From Advenella sp. S44 (GTDB lineage: Bacteria > Pseudomonadota > Gammaproteobacteria > Burkholderiales > Burkholderiaceae_B): 41,333 nt of DNA. The position numbers and the translations under genes were made by a program. The stretch is taken from the NCBI RefSeq assembly GCF_002810445.1, contig NZ_NEXS01000004.1, positions 1 through 41,333 on the forward strand, given 5' to 3'. The notes beneath the pieces were generated by a model. It made no database searches. It had not been told where the DNA came from and saw only the letters and a program-made list of their open reading frames with translations. Of this stretch, positions 32,777-41,333 are shown piece after piece (within the stretch, counting starts at the first letter, position 1; every line of letters begins with the position of its first letter).

Positions 32777-35056
32777 TCAATGATCTTTTCTGCGCGTTTG
32801 TACATCATCAAACCAGCCCAGTGACTGGATGTGGTCTTTTAGGAAGGAAGTAACCGCGGCACTTCCAATATCATTTAAATGTCCTGCATCTTGAGAACCA
32901 CTATACGGCTTATTCCCCCTTGCCTGGAGCTCTAAATCCTCTTGTGTCGGCGTTAATCCCGTGTATGCCCACCATTCTGGGGAAGTAAGAAACCTCTGAA
33001 TATCAACGAACAATTGCGCGTATCTCGATTCATGAGCGGCGTTGACTTGATATATAGCGTCGCGACGGCGATCAATATCTGGAGTATTACTGTCAATAAA
33101 ATGTCCCATTACCAAGCACCGTGCATGGCGGAGGTTATGAAAGTCAAAAGAGGCGTCTGTTCGGGCAATAATTTCTTCAACTGGCCATCCCTGAGTGATA
33201 TCATTTTTCCCCATCCATAACAACATAATGCCGTTTTTGAAGAAATTACCTAATTCCGAGATAAAGGGGTATTCATCAGGTGAGAACACAGTATTTCCTG
33301 ACGTTTCACGAGTAAATATAAAGCCCGAAGTGGTGCAAGAAATGGTCCCTTGTATGCCATTCAACGTGCCAGTAAAAGGCTTGAAGCTAGCTCGCGGCTG
33401 GCAATTTGAAACAAATATACGGGTTGCCCCTGATTTGACAATTTTACTGCGCTCCACCTTTACTAGTAATGGAATAGAGCCAAGTCTTCCCGCAATTTCG
33501 TCCGTGAAAGCACCCGAACTCCCACCTTTAAAAAAAATTGACCCTGGAATCATTTCAGCGAACATGTCGGCAAATTTTTGTCGTGCCAACCACATAGATG
33601 AGGATCCCCAACCTGAAACCAATAATGGGTCGGCACATTCACGGACAATTTCTTTGCCGCTTAGATATGTTGGTTCTAACAACTTCGCATCTTTTAAGTT
33701 GCTTGCTTTCCGTACCGAAGGGTCAAAACCAATGAAATGTAGTAAATTGGTCCACTTCATTGAAATATTTTTAAAAAATTGAATGGATGATATGTGCTGG
33801 AAAAGATCAGGCGCAGGCGGGTCATCTATTTGGCTAACTAAACTTTTCTTCCTTACTAGGAGGTTGTCAGCCCCTTCAAACTTTAAAAAACGAAGAGCCG
33901 ATTGTAGGCAACTGTTTGGCACTACGTTATCGAACCCTGTAACTTCTTGCTGCTCAGATCGATATATATATCCACCTCGCCACTCGTAGGAGTCTCCAGC
34001 ATGAAGGATTAACTCGGCATCAGGGATTGATACAGCAGCATTGTAAAATTTCGTATTAAATGCTCCGCCACCTTTGATCATCGGGCGCATCGTGCCGACA
34101 TATCTACCGTCCCCGGCTTCATAGTCTCTGTCCATCCAGACGATTAATTCTCCATTTGTGGCGTCCTTAAAAGACATACCCCATACATCAGGAAATAAAA
34201 TCTTCGCCCCTGAATTTGTCTCGCTGGTAAACGCCGAACGCGTATTCTTCTTGCCCAAATACTTGAATGTGCCATGACGAAAACCCGTTGTAATAACCTG
34301 AGGACCGTTGTCGGTTACCACTCTCACGAGCTCAAGGGCGATCCATATGATATGTGTTAGGAAAACGCCAGACTCGAACTGATACAGGCCACGCTGTTCC
34401 ATAGTTTCTCTATTAAGAGTTGTGGTATTAGCCGCCTGAACTCTATTGAAGAAAGAAAAGTAGACTTTGGTTGCTACTCCCGATCCATCAGAGGTAACCT
34501 GTTTTCCGTCGGGAAGAAAAGAAAATGAAATATTTCGGGCTGTGGGGTTGCCCCAAGCACCACCTGAGTCTGCATGGTTGCCGCCCGTGTAGGTTAACGC
34601 GGTAGACCCATTTTCATTAGCCAACGCAAAGTTGCATATGGGAGGCGTTGCTATATCGCCCCCAGTTGAAGCGTCTATGATAGCGATCCAATCTGCGTTT
34701 TCTGGATCTCCTAGAGGTGCCCGGAAAACAGCTTTCAGATCAGGAATACCATTTACACCTTTTGGGCCGATGTCAATCCGTCGTAGTTCGTTGCCGCTTC
34801 GGTAGACTAATATGGCAGTTTTAGTGCTGGCTTGATAGTTCCATTTATAGCCCTCGTAGTTCCAGATACCTTTTCGATCGCTATATTTAGACGTATGAAT
34901 AACAGAAGTCAATCCGACTTGGGCTGGGTTGGTTTCCAGATACGATCCAGAGGATAGCGGTAGATCTGCATCTTTAACTATATAGACTTTTTTAGTCAGC
35001 CCACTCTTATCTAATACAACTGTCTGCTTGCCAGCGTTGGCACAATGCGAAGGCAT
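32777..35056 (-). CDS. Large SGNH/GDSL-like esterase with an unknown N-terminal half
   Basis: A 759-residue protein. The C-terminal half shows SGNH-hydrolase blocks: GWGSSS (482-487, candidate Ser), a Gly-rich KGGSSG (510-515), GKND (616-619) and DAGH (723-726, the DxxH dyad). About 60 beta-rich residues between blocks II and III could be an inserted carbohydrate-binding element. Residues 1-375 look beta-rich and are not recognisable to me. No signal peptide is visible and the ribosome-binding site at 35056 is weak, so the native start may be lost. Such enzymes often deacetylate polysaccharides, and some are phage tail proteins; phage-like scraps nearby make that plausible. Confidence 0.65.
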   Translation of the reverse strand: MPSHCANAGKQTVVLDKSGLTKKVYIVKDADLPLSSGSYLETNPAQVGLTSVIHTSKYSDRKGIWNYEGYKWNYQASTKTAILVYRSGNELRRIDIGPKGVNGIPDLKAVFRAPLGDPENADWIAIIDASTGGDIATPPICNFALANENGSTALTYTGGNHADSGGAWGNPTARNISFSFLPDGKQVTSDGSGVATKVYFSFFNRVQAANTTTLNRETMEQRGLYQFESGVFLTHIIWIALELVRVVTDNGPQVITTGFRHGTFKYLGKKNTRSAFTSETNSGAKILFPDVWGMSFKDATNGELIVWMDRDYEAGDGRYVGTMRPMIKGGGAFNTKFYNAAVSIPDAELILHAGDSYEWRGGYIYRSEQQEVTGFDNVVPNSCLQSALRFLKFEGADNLLVRKKSLVSQIDDPPAPDLFQHISSIQFFKNISMKWTNLLHFIGFDPSVRKASNLKDAKLLEPTYLSGKEIVRECADPLLVSGWGSSSMWLARQKFADMFAEMIPGSIFFKGGSSGAFTDEIAGRLGSIPLLVKVERSKIVKSGATRIFVSNCQPRASFKPFTGTLNGIQGTISCTTSGFIFTRETSGNTVFSPDEYPFISELGNFFKNGIMLLWMGKNDITQGWPVEEIIARTDASFDFHNLRHARCLVMGHFIDSNTPDIDRRRDAIYQVNAAHESRYAQLFVDIQRFLTSPEWWAYTGLTPTQEDLELQARGNKPYSGSQDAGHLNDIGSAAVTSFLKDHIQSLGWFDDVQTRRKDH

Positions 35057-35274
35057 TCCGTCTATCCATATATAAGTTGATTATCATCATGCATTCACAA
35101 CTGGTGCCAGCCATGGCTGAAGCTGTCAGTTTGAAATAGTACTCTCGATAAACGTATCAATAATTTAACATTTATCCATAAAAATATGACAAATAATGTA
35201 TATTGTTTCAAATGAATGTGCTGATTAAACACAAATTTGCCAAATTATCAAATGGATGTTTAAAGTAGCCTCGG

Positions 35275-35586
35275 ATGAAAGACATCCTCCTCAATCATGA
35301 ATGGCGCAACGTGGATTCTATCCAGAAACATTGCGCGGCTTCGGGGCGGATAAAGCAAAGCCCGGCCAGGCAAGACGGTTTGCTGGTAAATACCGATGCG
35401 CTGGCCATATTGAAGAGTAGGACAGGTCGGTACGGTGAATGGGCATTCACATGAGATAGTGGTGCACACACCACGGATATAAATCGCCAATCACTCAATC
35501 TGACGACCAAGAAATCCGAGATCAAGGATTCTCTTTTTATTGGTGACGTGGTCGCGTCTACACCGGCCGAAGAATCCATAATTTAA
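35275..35586 (+). pseudogene. Short gene remnant with one in-frame TGA
   Basis: From the ATG at 35275 a frame runs 59 codons to a TGA at 35452 and continues in the same frame to a TAA at 35584. Both parts are hydrophilic and protein-like (SGRIKQSPARQDGLLVNTDA; NLTTKKSEIKDSLFIGDVVA). No family is recognised. It may be a nonsense-mutated small gene or chance. Confidence 0.3.
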
Positions 35587-35786
35587 TCCATGTCGCATCG
35601 GCCACTTCGTTCACCAGCCCAGATAGCAGCCCCCGTCAAACGTGCTTTAAGGGGGGCAGAGGTCGACTACCAGCCGTGGATGTATTGATTTAATTACCAT
35701 TTTTCCCTTATAAAAAAAGCCACATGAGGAGCTAACAGCAAGCGGCTTCTGAAGCGTATCGATAAACGCAGGTAATTTTCCACAGA

Positions 35787-35936
35787 TTATTGACTCAATA
35801 CCCAAGTTGATGCATCTACCTTGATAATCGTGGCTCTCCCATATTGCGGCAACGTAATTCCATTCGGTGCACCCTATGTCACGCCAGATGTGCCGGTAAT
35901 AGTCATATTCCAGCCCCTAAATTGATAACTTGAAGC
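35787..35936 (-). pseudogene. Remnant resembling the end of a phage tail protein
   Basis: The minus-strand frame reads SSYQFRGWNMTITGTSGVT, a TAG (35874-35876), then GAPNGITLPQYGRATIIKVDA and STWVLSQ to a stop at 35787. The ITLPQYGRATIIKV...TWVLS pattern is like the C-terminal beta repeat of phage tail or head-decoration proteins. It is a short, stop-interrupted fragment. Confidence 0.35.
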
Positions 35937-36144
35937 TCAGTGCCTAGTGAGAAATACTGGGCCGAGAAGGCGAAATACTGGGCTGAGAAAGAAGCGTAAG
36001 GACTCTCAATGAGTTCACAATATTTGTAATAAATTTATCTTTGTGTAAAATTTCTGATACTATCCGACTTAACAGTCGGGTAATGATCGACTGTTATCCA
36101 ATTTATGAGCATAAATAATAAAGAATTTGTATTTGGAGAGGGTC

Positions 36145-36202
36145 GTGGACGAGAACGATATAGTATTAGCTCCCGATGGAGAGGGAATTTTAAACGTTGA
36201 TC
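36145..36202 (+). pseudogene. 5' end of the Hint-protein gene, upstream of IS66
   Basis: GTG at 36145, after GGAGAGG, starts VDENDIVLAPDGEG then ILNVD and runs into the IS66 left end at 36203. Joining 36202 to 38699, with one copy of the target duplication, restores one uninterrupted frame of 661 residues with the Hint-domain ORF. This is the native start of that gene. The ATG at 30739 in the truncated duplicate confirms the start position. Confidence 0.85.
36195..36202 (+). repeat. Left copy of IS66 target-site duplication
   Basis: CGTTGATC directly precedes the left IS66 end and is repeated at 38691-38698 directly after the right end. Eight bases is the normal IS66 duplication length. Confidence 0.95.
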
Positions 36203-36280
36203 GTAAGCATCCGGTAAAACCACCTTGCACGGCCTTATTAAGAATGCCAGGATAGCGTCCACTAAATATAAGTGGACGCG

Positions 36281-36640
36281 ATGACAAACGAATTAATCCT
36301 TATTAAGCGCACTCGGCGCGCCTACTCAGCAGCCTTCAAGGCTGAGATGGTTGCTGCAAGCCAGCAGCCGGGCGTTTCGGTGGCAGGCCTGGCGCTGGCC
36401 AACGGACTGAATGCCAACATGTTGCGGCGCTGGATCCGAGAGCATGTTGATGGCGCGAACTCCTCCAGTGATAGACCGACGATATCGTGCGGACCATCGT
36501 TTGTGCCCGTGCCGATGAACGATACACCAGCACAGACATGTCAATTGCAATTACAGGGCAAGACGGTCTCGGCCACATTGACGCTGCCAGTGGATGCACT
36601 GGATCGATGCGTGAATCTGTTGCAATCTATACTGCGATGA
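36281..36640 (+). CDS. tnpA: IS66 accessory protein TnpA
   Basis: A 119-residue protein with an N-terminal helix-turn-helix of the transposase-8/IS66-OrfA kind (RRAYSAAFKAEMVAASQQPG, then LANGLNANMLRRWI). It is required with TnpB and TnpC for IS66 transposition. A GTG at 36272 is an alternative in-frame start. Its stop overlaps the tnpB ATG. Confidence 0.9.
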   Translation: MTNELILIKRTRRAYSAAFKAEMVAASQQPGVSVAGLALANGLNANMLRRWIREHVDGANSSSDRPTISCGPSFVPVPMNDTPAQTCQLQLQGKTVSATLTLPVDALDRCVNLLQSILR

Positions 36641-36969
36641 TTCGAATTGATCAGATCTGGTTAGCAGTCGAGCCGGTAGACATGCGCTGCGGCATGGACC
36701 GGCTGATGGCCCGGGTGATTGAGGTGTTCGGTGCTTCTCACCCTTATCATGCCTATCTGTTCGCCAATCGTCGGGGGACGCGATTAAAGGTGCTGGTGTG
36801 CGACAGCTTCGGTGTATGGCTGGCCGTGCGCCGGCTACACCAGGGCAGCTTGCATTGGCCCGATGCAGGCGACCAACATGCACAACTGACCTCAGAGCAG
36901 GCTCGCGCCCTGGTCATCGGCCTGCCATGGCAGCGTCTGAGCCAGATGGATACGATTGATCTTCTGTAA
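36637..36969 (+). CDS. tnpB: IS66 accessory protein TnpB
   Basis: A 110-residue protein beginning MIRIDQIWLAVEPVDMRCGMD, the hallmark IS66 Orf2 (TnpB) opening, and containing HAYLFANRRGTRLKVLVCD. The length is normal for the family. It overlaps tnpA by ATGA; the longer upstream frame is inside tnpA. Confidence 0.93.
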   Translation: MIRIDQIWLAVEPVDMRCGMDRLMARVIEVFGASHPYHAYLFANRRGTRLKVLVCDSFGVWLAVRRLHQGSLHWPDAGDQHAQLTSEQARALVIGLPWQRLSQMDTIDLL

Positions 36970-37056
36970 TAATCATCCAAACCCATAAAACACAGTTCGG
37001 CAATCGGGGCGTGTACGCATGGTGCAGCCGCGCATTTGTATGGCATGATATCAACC

Positions 37057-38637
37057 ATGTCACGATCCCCCGTTACCAATATTGATGAGCTCGATGCCAA
37101 TGCCCTGCGGGTACTGGCGCGCCAATTGATGGGGAAGCTGAATCAACAGGATCAGGTACTGCATGCCAAGGATCAGCAGATTGCCCAGCAAGCGCATGAG
37201 ATCCACTTTAAACAAACCCATATCCAGCAACTGAACCATGAGATTGCGCTCTTGCGTCGCTATCGCTTCGGCAAGAAGAGCGAACAATTGGCTGGTGTGC
37301 AGGGATTGTTGCTGGAGGATGCGGTCGATGCCGACATTGCAGCTATCGAGCAGGAGCTGATTAATCTGGGCGGCAAGCCAAGTGCCGCTGGCACTGCGGC
37401 TCCAAGACGTCAGATCCTGGCGCCTGAACTGCCTCGTATTGACGTGCACCATGAGCCCGAATCGACGACCTGTGGATGCGGCTGCCAGATGCAGCGCATC
37501 GGTGAGGATAAGTCCGAGAAGCTGGACTTTATACCCGGCGTGTTCCGCGTTGAACGCCATATCCGCGGCAAGTGGATATGCCGCCAATGCGACACCTTGA
37601 TCCAGGCACCGGTGCCGGCGCAAGTCATTGACAAGGGTCAGGCCACCTCAGGGTTGCTCGCTCAGGTGTTGGTAGCCAAGTATGCGGACCACCTTCCGTT
37701 GTATCGTCAACAGCAGATATTTGAGCGCGCTGGCGTCAAGTTGGCCAGTTCAACACTGGCCGATTGGGTCGGCGTCTGTGGCGTACGTTTGCAGCCGCTG
37801 GTTGATGCGCTGCGCGAGACGATCCTGGCCCAGCCCGTGATCCACGCAGATGAGACACCCGTACAGGTACTGCAACCGGGTAGTAAAACGACACATCGTG
37901 CCTATCTGTGGGCGTATGCGCCAGGTGCCTTCCAGGATCTGCGTGCCGTGGTCTATGATTTTACTGAAGGCCGCGCCGGTGTTTATGCGCGCGCCTTCCT
38001 TGGAAACTGGCAAGGCGAACTGGTCTGTGATGGCTACGGTGGTTACAAAGCGTGCTTCGAGCAAGGGATTGCCGAGGTAGGCTGTATGGCGCATGCTCGG
38101 CGCAAGTTCTTCGAACTGCACAAATCGGGTAAAAGCCTGATTGCCCAGCAGGCGCTTGAGATGATCGGCCAGTTGTACGATATCGAGGCTAAGGGTCAGA
38201 ATATGACACCAGAAGCGCGTCAACAGTTGCGGGCACAACAGGCTAGACCCATTGCTCAAACGCTGCATGCGTGGCTGCAGACCAATCGACTTAAAGTGCC
38301 AGAAGGCATGGGCATCACTAAAGCGCTGGACTACAGCCTGAAGCGTTGGGTCGCGCTGACTCGATACCTAAGTGATGGGAGATTGCCGATTGATAATAAT
38401 TGGATTGAAAATCAGATCCGCCCCATTGCTCTGGGGAGAAAGAACTGGCTATTCGCTGGCTCGCAGCGAGCGGGCCGCAGAGCTGCGGCTGTGATGAGCC
38501 TGATACAGTCTGCCAAAATGAATGGGCATGATCCGTATGCGTATCTGAAGGATGTGCTGACGCGCCTGCCCACACATCCGAACAGCAGAATTGAAGAACT
38601 GCTGCCACAAAACTGGACTGCCCAGGCAACGAACTAA
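37057..38637 (+). CDS. tnpC: IS66 transposase TnpC
   Basis: About 526 residues. An N-terminal coiled-coil leucine-rich part is followed by RRYRFGKKSEQ, a zinc-finger region (TCGCGCQMQ ... WICRQC) and the DDE domain with HADETPV, CDGYGGY and IENQIRP carrying the catalytic acids. The C-terminal IS66 segment reads GRRAAAVMSLIQSAKMNGHD. The full length and absence of stops suggest an active enzyme. ATG at 37036 is an alternative start. Confidence 0.94.
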   Translation: MSRSPVTNIDELDANALRVLARQLMGKLNQQDQVLHAKDQQIAQQAHEIHFKQTHIQQLNHEIALLRRYRFGKKSEQLAGVQGLLLEDAVDADIAAIEQELINLGGKPSAAGTAAPRRQILAPELPRIDVHHEPESTTCGCGCQMQRIGEDKSEKLDFIPGVFRVERHIRGKWICRQCDTLIQAPVPAQVIDKGQATSGLLAQVLVAKYADHLPLYRQQQIFERAGVKLASSTLADWVGVCGVRLQPLVDALRETILAQPVIHADETPVQVLQPGSKTTHRAYLWAYAPGAFQDLRAVVYDFTEGRAGVYARAFLGNWQGELVCDGYGGYKACFEQGIAEVGCMAHARRKFFELHKSGKSLIAQQALEMIGQLYDIEAKGQNMTPEARQQLRAQQARPIAQTLHAWLQTNRLKVPEGMGITKALDYSLKRWVALTRYLSDGRLPIDNNWIENQIRPIALGRKNWLFAGSQRAGRRAAAVMSLIQSAKMNGHDPYAYLKDVLTRLPTHPNSRIEELLPQNWTAQATN

Positions 38638-38645
38638 AAGATAAG

Positions 38646-38661
38646 GGCCGCTAACGCGGCC
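38646..38661 (+). terminator. Hairpin behind IS66 tnpC
   Basis: GGCCGC, loop TAAC, GCGGCC, then TTGTC, starting 8 bases after the tnpC stop and inside the IS end. It is a plausible terminator for the tnp operon, which would also reduce read-through into the split Hint gene. Confidence 0.5.
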
Positions 38662-38682
38662 TTGTCAATGTGTGTTGCCCGG

Positions 38683-40626
38683 ATGCTTACCGTTGATCAA
38701 AGTGATTTTACGGGTGACCAGCGGTTACTAATCGACAATACTGACTATACCAACAGCTTTAGTCATCTCACGGTAGGCAACGAGTCGCAAAGCTCGGACG
38801 TCTTAGATATGTACGTTGTGGCAAAGGGTATGGGTGAGCTGAAATCTAATATAGATATCACAATATTAGAAGGAGCCAGTGCCCGATTAATTCCAACAGG
38901 TGGCGAGCAGGGATTTGGATGGGATGACGAAAATGTACAGCCTTACTATTCGACTCCGCAAGTGATCGATGTTAACGCAACGCTAAAGACCGGTTCAACC
39001 TTTAATTATTCCTGGAACACTTACGATAACACTAGCCAGGCAAATGTTGATACGCTCAACGTAATCATGGAGGGTGACGGGCCACATCACTTAATATTGC
39101 AAGGTGGCGACCTGGTCAGAGAAGTTAATGTGGCGGGAATGGGTGATGGGGATACGTTAAAGGTATACGGCGCGTTTGGTACGATTATCGGTTATGAATC
39201 TCATGCAATGACCTTTATTGAGCCCGATGGTGGTCGTGTGATGACTGTGCACTTTGATCAGGACACAGACATGTCAAAATTCACCGTCGATGATCGCGGC
39301 ACCGTTAGTTATGACGATGACACATACAACCCGTCTCCTTTGGATAGCATTGTAAAACCCGACGAAGACGGCAATTTAATTATCGACCAATCTGAACATA
39401 AAGGGGACGACCAATTAGTCATCGATAATAGTGGTTATAAGGATAAGCCAAGTCATATAACAATAACCAATGAGTTCCAAACTGACGACGTATTTGACTT
39501 TCGGATAGTAGGTAAATCGGAGGGTTATATAAATATAACAAATGTGGATTTAGTAATTTCTGAGGGTGTGAACGCACAACTTCATCCGGATTATGCTGGG
39601 GAACGCGACCCTGAACTTGGAGATTACTACTACTATAATCATGATGCCGTTAACCTTTCTGTAACGCTAAAACCGAATTCGACATTTGAGTATTCGAGGG
39701 AGCTTGTTGGTGATTCTTACAGCGACGGGAACGCGGGGACCGTGGATATCACCATGGAAGGAGATGGACCACATCATCTTATTCTTCAGGCTGATCGTTT
39801 ACAAGACTCAGGCCATTCACGAATCGTAACAATATCTGGTATGAAAGCAGGTGATACGATTCATATGAACAGTACTTCCCGAGACAAGATGTGGTGGAGG
39901 ACTGGCAACGATCACGAACTCCAATATGGAAGCGGTCCCTCTAGTTCGTCGAAAATCGTTTTTGACCCTGAGACCGATATGTCGAGTATACGCGTGGATG
40001 ATAGCGGTAATATAAGTTACGCATGCTACCTCAAAGGCACACACATCGCGACGCCCGAAGGCGAAGTTAAAGTCGAAGATCTGAAAGCTGGTGATAAAGT
40101 ATTGACTGCTAGTGGCGGCATAGCGACCGTTAAATGGCTGGGATATCGAACCCTCTTCAAAAAGCGCATTCCAGAAAAAGACGCCAAGCGCGCCTTCCCG
40201 ATTCTGTTCAAAAAGGGCTGCATTGCCGACAACGTCCCTCATCGTGATTTGATCATGTCCCCAGGCCACCACGTTTTCTTCGATGGGAATCTTGTGCCAG
40301 CAATGGCTCTGGTTAATGGCAAGACAATTGTGCAGCAATTCGAAATGCAATCTTTCAAGTATTTCCATGTGGAGCTCGAGCAATTCGATATTCTCCTGGC
40401 CGAAGGTGCGCCGGCCGAGTCCTACGTTGATACTGGTAACCGCAACATGTTCCAGAATGCGCATGAGGTGGCAATGAACCCTGACTTTGGGCCGGCAGAA
40501 GGCCGTCCTGAGGTGTTGGGCATTACTGTGGTACGTAAGGGTCCTGTTGTTGAGGCGATCCGTGCGAAGCTGCTAAAACGAGCGAATTGGAAGCGTATGC
40601 CTGAAGCACAAAAGCGAGCGGGTTAA
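38683..40626 (+). pseudogene. Hint-domain (hedgehog/intein-like) protein, 3' part split off by IS66
   Basis: Everything but the first 19-20 residues of a 661-residue protein is here. It contains two tandem ~200-residue beta units, each with a VDQS/IDQS...G(D)DQxLxIDN opening and an identical MEGDGPHHLILQ near its end. A Hint domain starts at the Cys codon 40024-40026 (CYLKGTHIATPEGEVKVEDL, AGDKVLT, MSPGHHVFFDGNLVPA). Hint domains can cleave themselves at that Cys. Similar Hint_2 proteins in Proteobacteria are thought to be secreted surface proteins; no signal peptide is seen. The gene is interrupted, yet an ATG in the IS right end (38683-38685) is in frame and could restart a nearly complete protein. 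Confidence 0.82.
38691..38698 (+). repeat. Right copy of IS66 target-site duplication
   Basis: CGTTGATC, identical to 36195-36202, directly after the right terminal repeat. Confidence 0.95.
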
Positions 40627-40805
40627 GCTGTCACTTCGATAAAATATAGCTCACGCATAATGCTGGCCAATTTCTATTACATTACGAAATGACACGAAAG
40701 GCGAGAAATTCGAAATATCAGTTCCTGGACTCGAACGAACCGACGAAGTTGCAGAAAACAATTACTGACCAAACAATAGCCCCTGCTGGACGAGAATAAC
40801 AAATG

Positions 40806-41033
40806 ATCGAGTCGATTCGCCAAGGATCGGAAGAAGACCGATTCGATGTCTCGACGAGCGAACTATACCACCGCTTAAGCGTATCCAGACAGTGCGTTAC
40901 AAGCGAGAAAAAAGCGGCAACGTTGATCCGAAGTTCATCCAATCGATCAGAGCGATAATACAACAGTCGCCGTCCTTCGGTTATTGGGCAGTAGCTTGCT
41001 AGGCAAGAACCCCATGCAGCATACCATTTAACT
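40806..41033 (+). pseudogene. Decayed IS3-type transposase fragment
   Basis: The plus strand reads STSELYHRLSVSRQCV in one frame, then after a shift near 40895 RYKREKSGNVDPKFIQSI, RAIIQQSPSFGY, and in another frame LLGKNPMQ. This corresponds to the start of IS3-family OrfB proteins (RLLGVSRxxxYY ... I...PSFGYRxVxxLLGxN). At least one frameshift and one stop are present, and no IS end is visible. Confidence 0.55.
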
Positions 41034-41034
41034 T

Positions 41035-41333
41035 TTACCTTTCCGGTAAATTTCTATATAGCTCCAGTTTATTATCGATTTTATTATTTCTCATAATAAT
41101 ATTATCTGACGGGGATTCGGCTTTGTTTTTGCAAGGTATTTTAGCCAATGGATCACAAAACCATTGTGAAACGGCACCTTGATTCACATTATAATTCGCA
41201 GGCGTTGAAAAAGAATTATTCTCTACCACTGTGTTGTGAGATGCATTTCGCACCCTGATCGGCGAACCGGAGAATACCTTAAAAACATTATTAGTAATTT
41301 GATTGTCATTAGACTCATCCGCTAAATAAATAG
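41035..41333 (-). CDS. Right-handed beta-helix (pectate-lyase-fold) protein, C-terminal end
   Basis: The minus strand is open from the window edge to a TAA at 41035-41037, giving 98 residues of a protein whose start lies to the right. The Asn-rich ladder (SNDNQITNNVFKVFSGSPI, RVRNASHNTVVENNSF, DNIIMRNNKIDN) is typical of parallel beta-helix proteins such as alginate epimerases, lyases and phage tail spikes. Two Cys residues (WFCDPLAKIPCKN) sit in a loop between coils. The exact enzyme class cannot be told from this part. Confidence 0.65.
   Translation of the reverse strand, partial: IYLADESNDNQITNNVFKVFSGSPIRVRNASHNTVVENNSFSTPANYNVNQGAVSQWFCDPLAKIPCKNKAESPSDNIIMRNNKIDNKLELYRNLPER

Larger units (their letters stand above)
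36203..38690 (+). mobile_element. Complete IS66-family insertion sequence, 2488 bp
   Basis: The ends are perfect 12-bp inverted repeats (GTAAGCATCCGG at 36203-36214 and CCGGATGCTTAC at 38679-38690), typical of IS66. An identical 8-bp duplication flanks the element. All three genes, tnpA, tnpB and tnpC, are open and in the usual order. The element therefore looks intact, and the perfect target duplication points to a recent insertion. Confidence 0.96.

Noticed and set aside
40718-40963. 81-codon minus-strand frame
   Set aside because: The opposite strand reads as an IS3 transposase remnant, which explains the sequence better.
1-41333. CRISPR array
   Set aside because: No set of regularly spaced direct repeats was seen; the only short tandem repeat is the two-unit 15-mer at 15817.
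1-41333. tRNA or rRNA genes
   Set aside because: Reading the intergenic stretches I found no cloverleaf-like block with a TTCGA-type arm and acceptor pairing, and no rRNA-like sequence.

Overview
The window looks like a proteobacterial accessory region, probably from a betaproteobacterium. The DUF3649 / PepSY / DUF3325 iron cassette beside a siderophore receptor is an arrangement I associate with Bordetella- and Achromobacter-like genomes, but no rRNA, tRNA or housekeeping gene is present, so the assignment is only moderate. Base composition is patchy. The siderophore block is mostly GC-rich, and the block to its right is clearly AT-rich. Both are bounded by, or invaded by, insertion sequences.

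Positions 1-20521 hold a siderophore block. On the left is the right end of an IS3-family element. It is followed on the minus strand by a tandem heterocyclization (Cy-Cy) NRPS protein and a TetR regulator. A plus-strand series comes next: two FecCD-type permeases, an ABC ATPase, a lipoprotein binding protein, a TonB-dependent receptor, DUF3649, PepSY, DUF3325, a YncE-like beta-propeller lipoprotein, a tiny secreted peptide, a (half-C)-PCP-C NRPS protein, two fused ABC transporter half-proteins and a small protein of unknown function. Most neighbours overlap by 1-4 bases, so they are probably co-transcribed. Fur-like boxes sit before the permeases and before the receptor. Domain content and gene order resemble the anguibactin (AngN/AngM, FatDCBA) and acinetobactin (BasD/BasB, BauDCEBA, BarAB) systems. 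However, no adenylation domain, catechol genes, histidine decarboxylase or thioesterase is present. The block ends in a membrane-protein pseudogene joined to an inverted, truncated IS3 copy.

Positions 20507-32200 hold an AT-rich set of genes with a glycan theme. There are two heparinase II/III-type lyases, three paralogous serine-triad alpha/beta-hydrolase-like proteins, a small membrane-anchored beta-domain protein and a hexapeptide-repeat acyltransferase. Four of these proteins carry what looks like the same ~75-residue accessory beta domain. None of the lyases or hydrolases has a signal peptide. I know no name for this combination, and it is the best candidate here for an undescribed system.

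Positions 29.5-41.3 kb hold a DUF2158 (YodC-like) gene, decayed sequence, a 759-residue SGNH-hydrolase-like protein and scraps that read like phage tail proteins. They also hold a Hint-domain (hedgehog/intein-like) protein gene split by a complete IS66-family element. That element is 36203-38690, with 12-bp terminal repeats and an 8-bp target duplication. A truncated copy of the Hint gene's 5' end lies at 30739. The window closes with a decayed IS3-type transposase fragment and the C-terminal end of a right-handed beta-helix protein.
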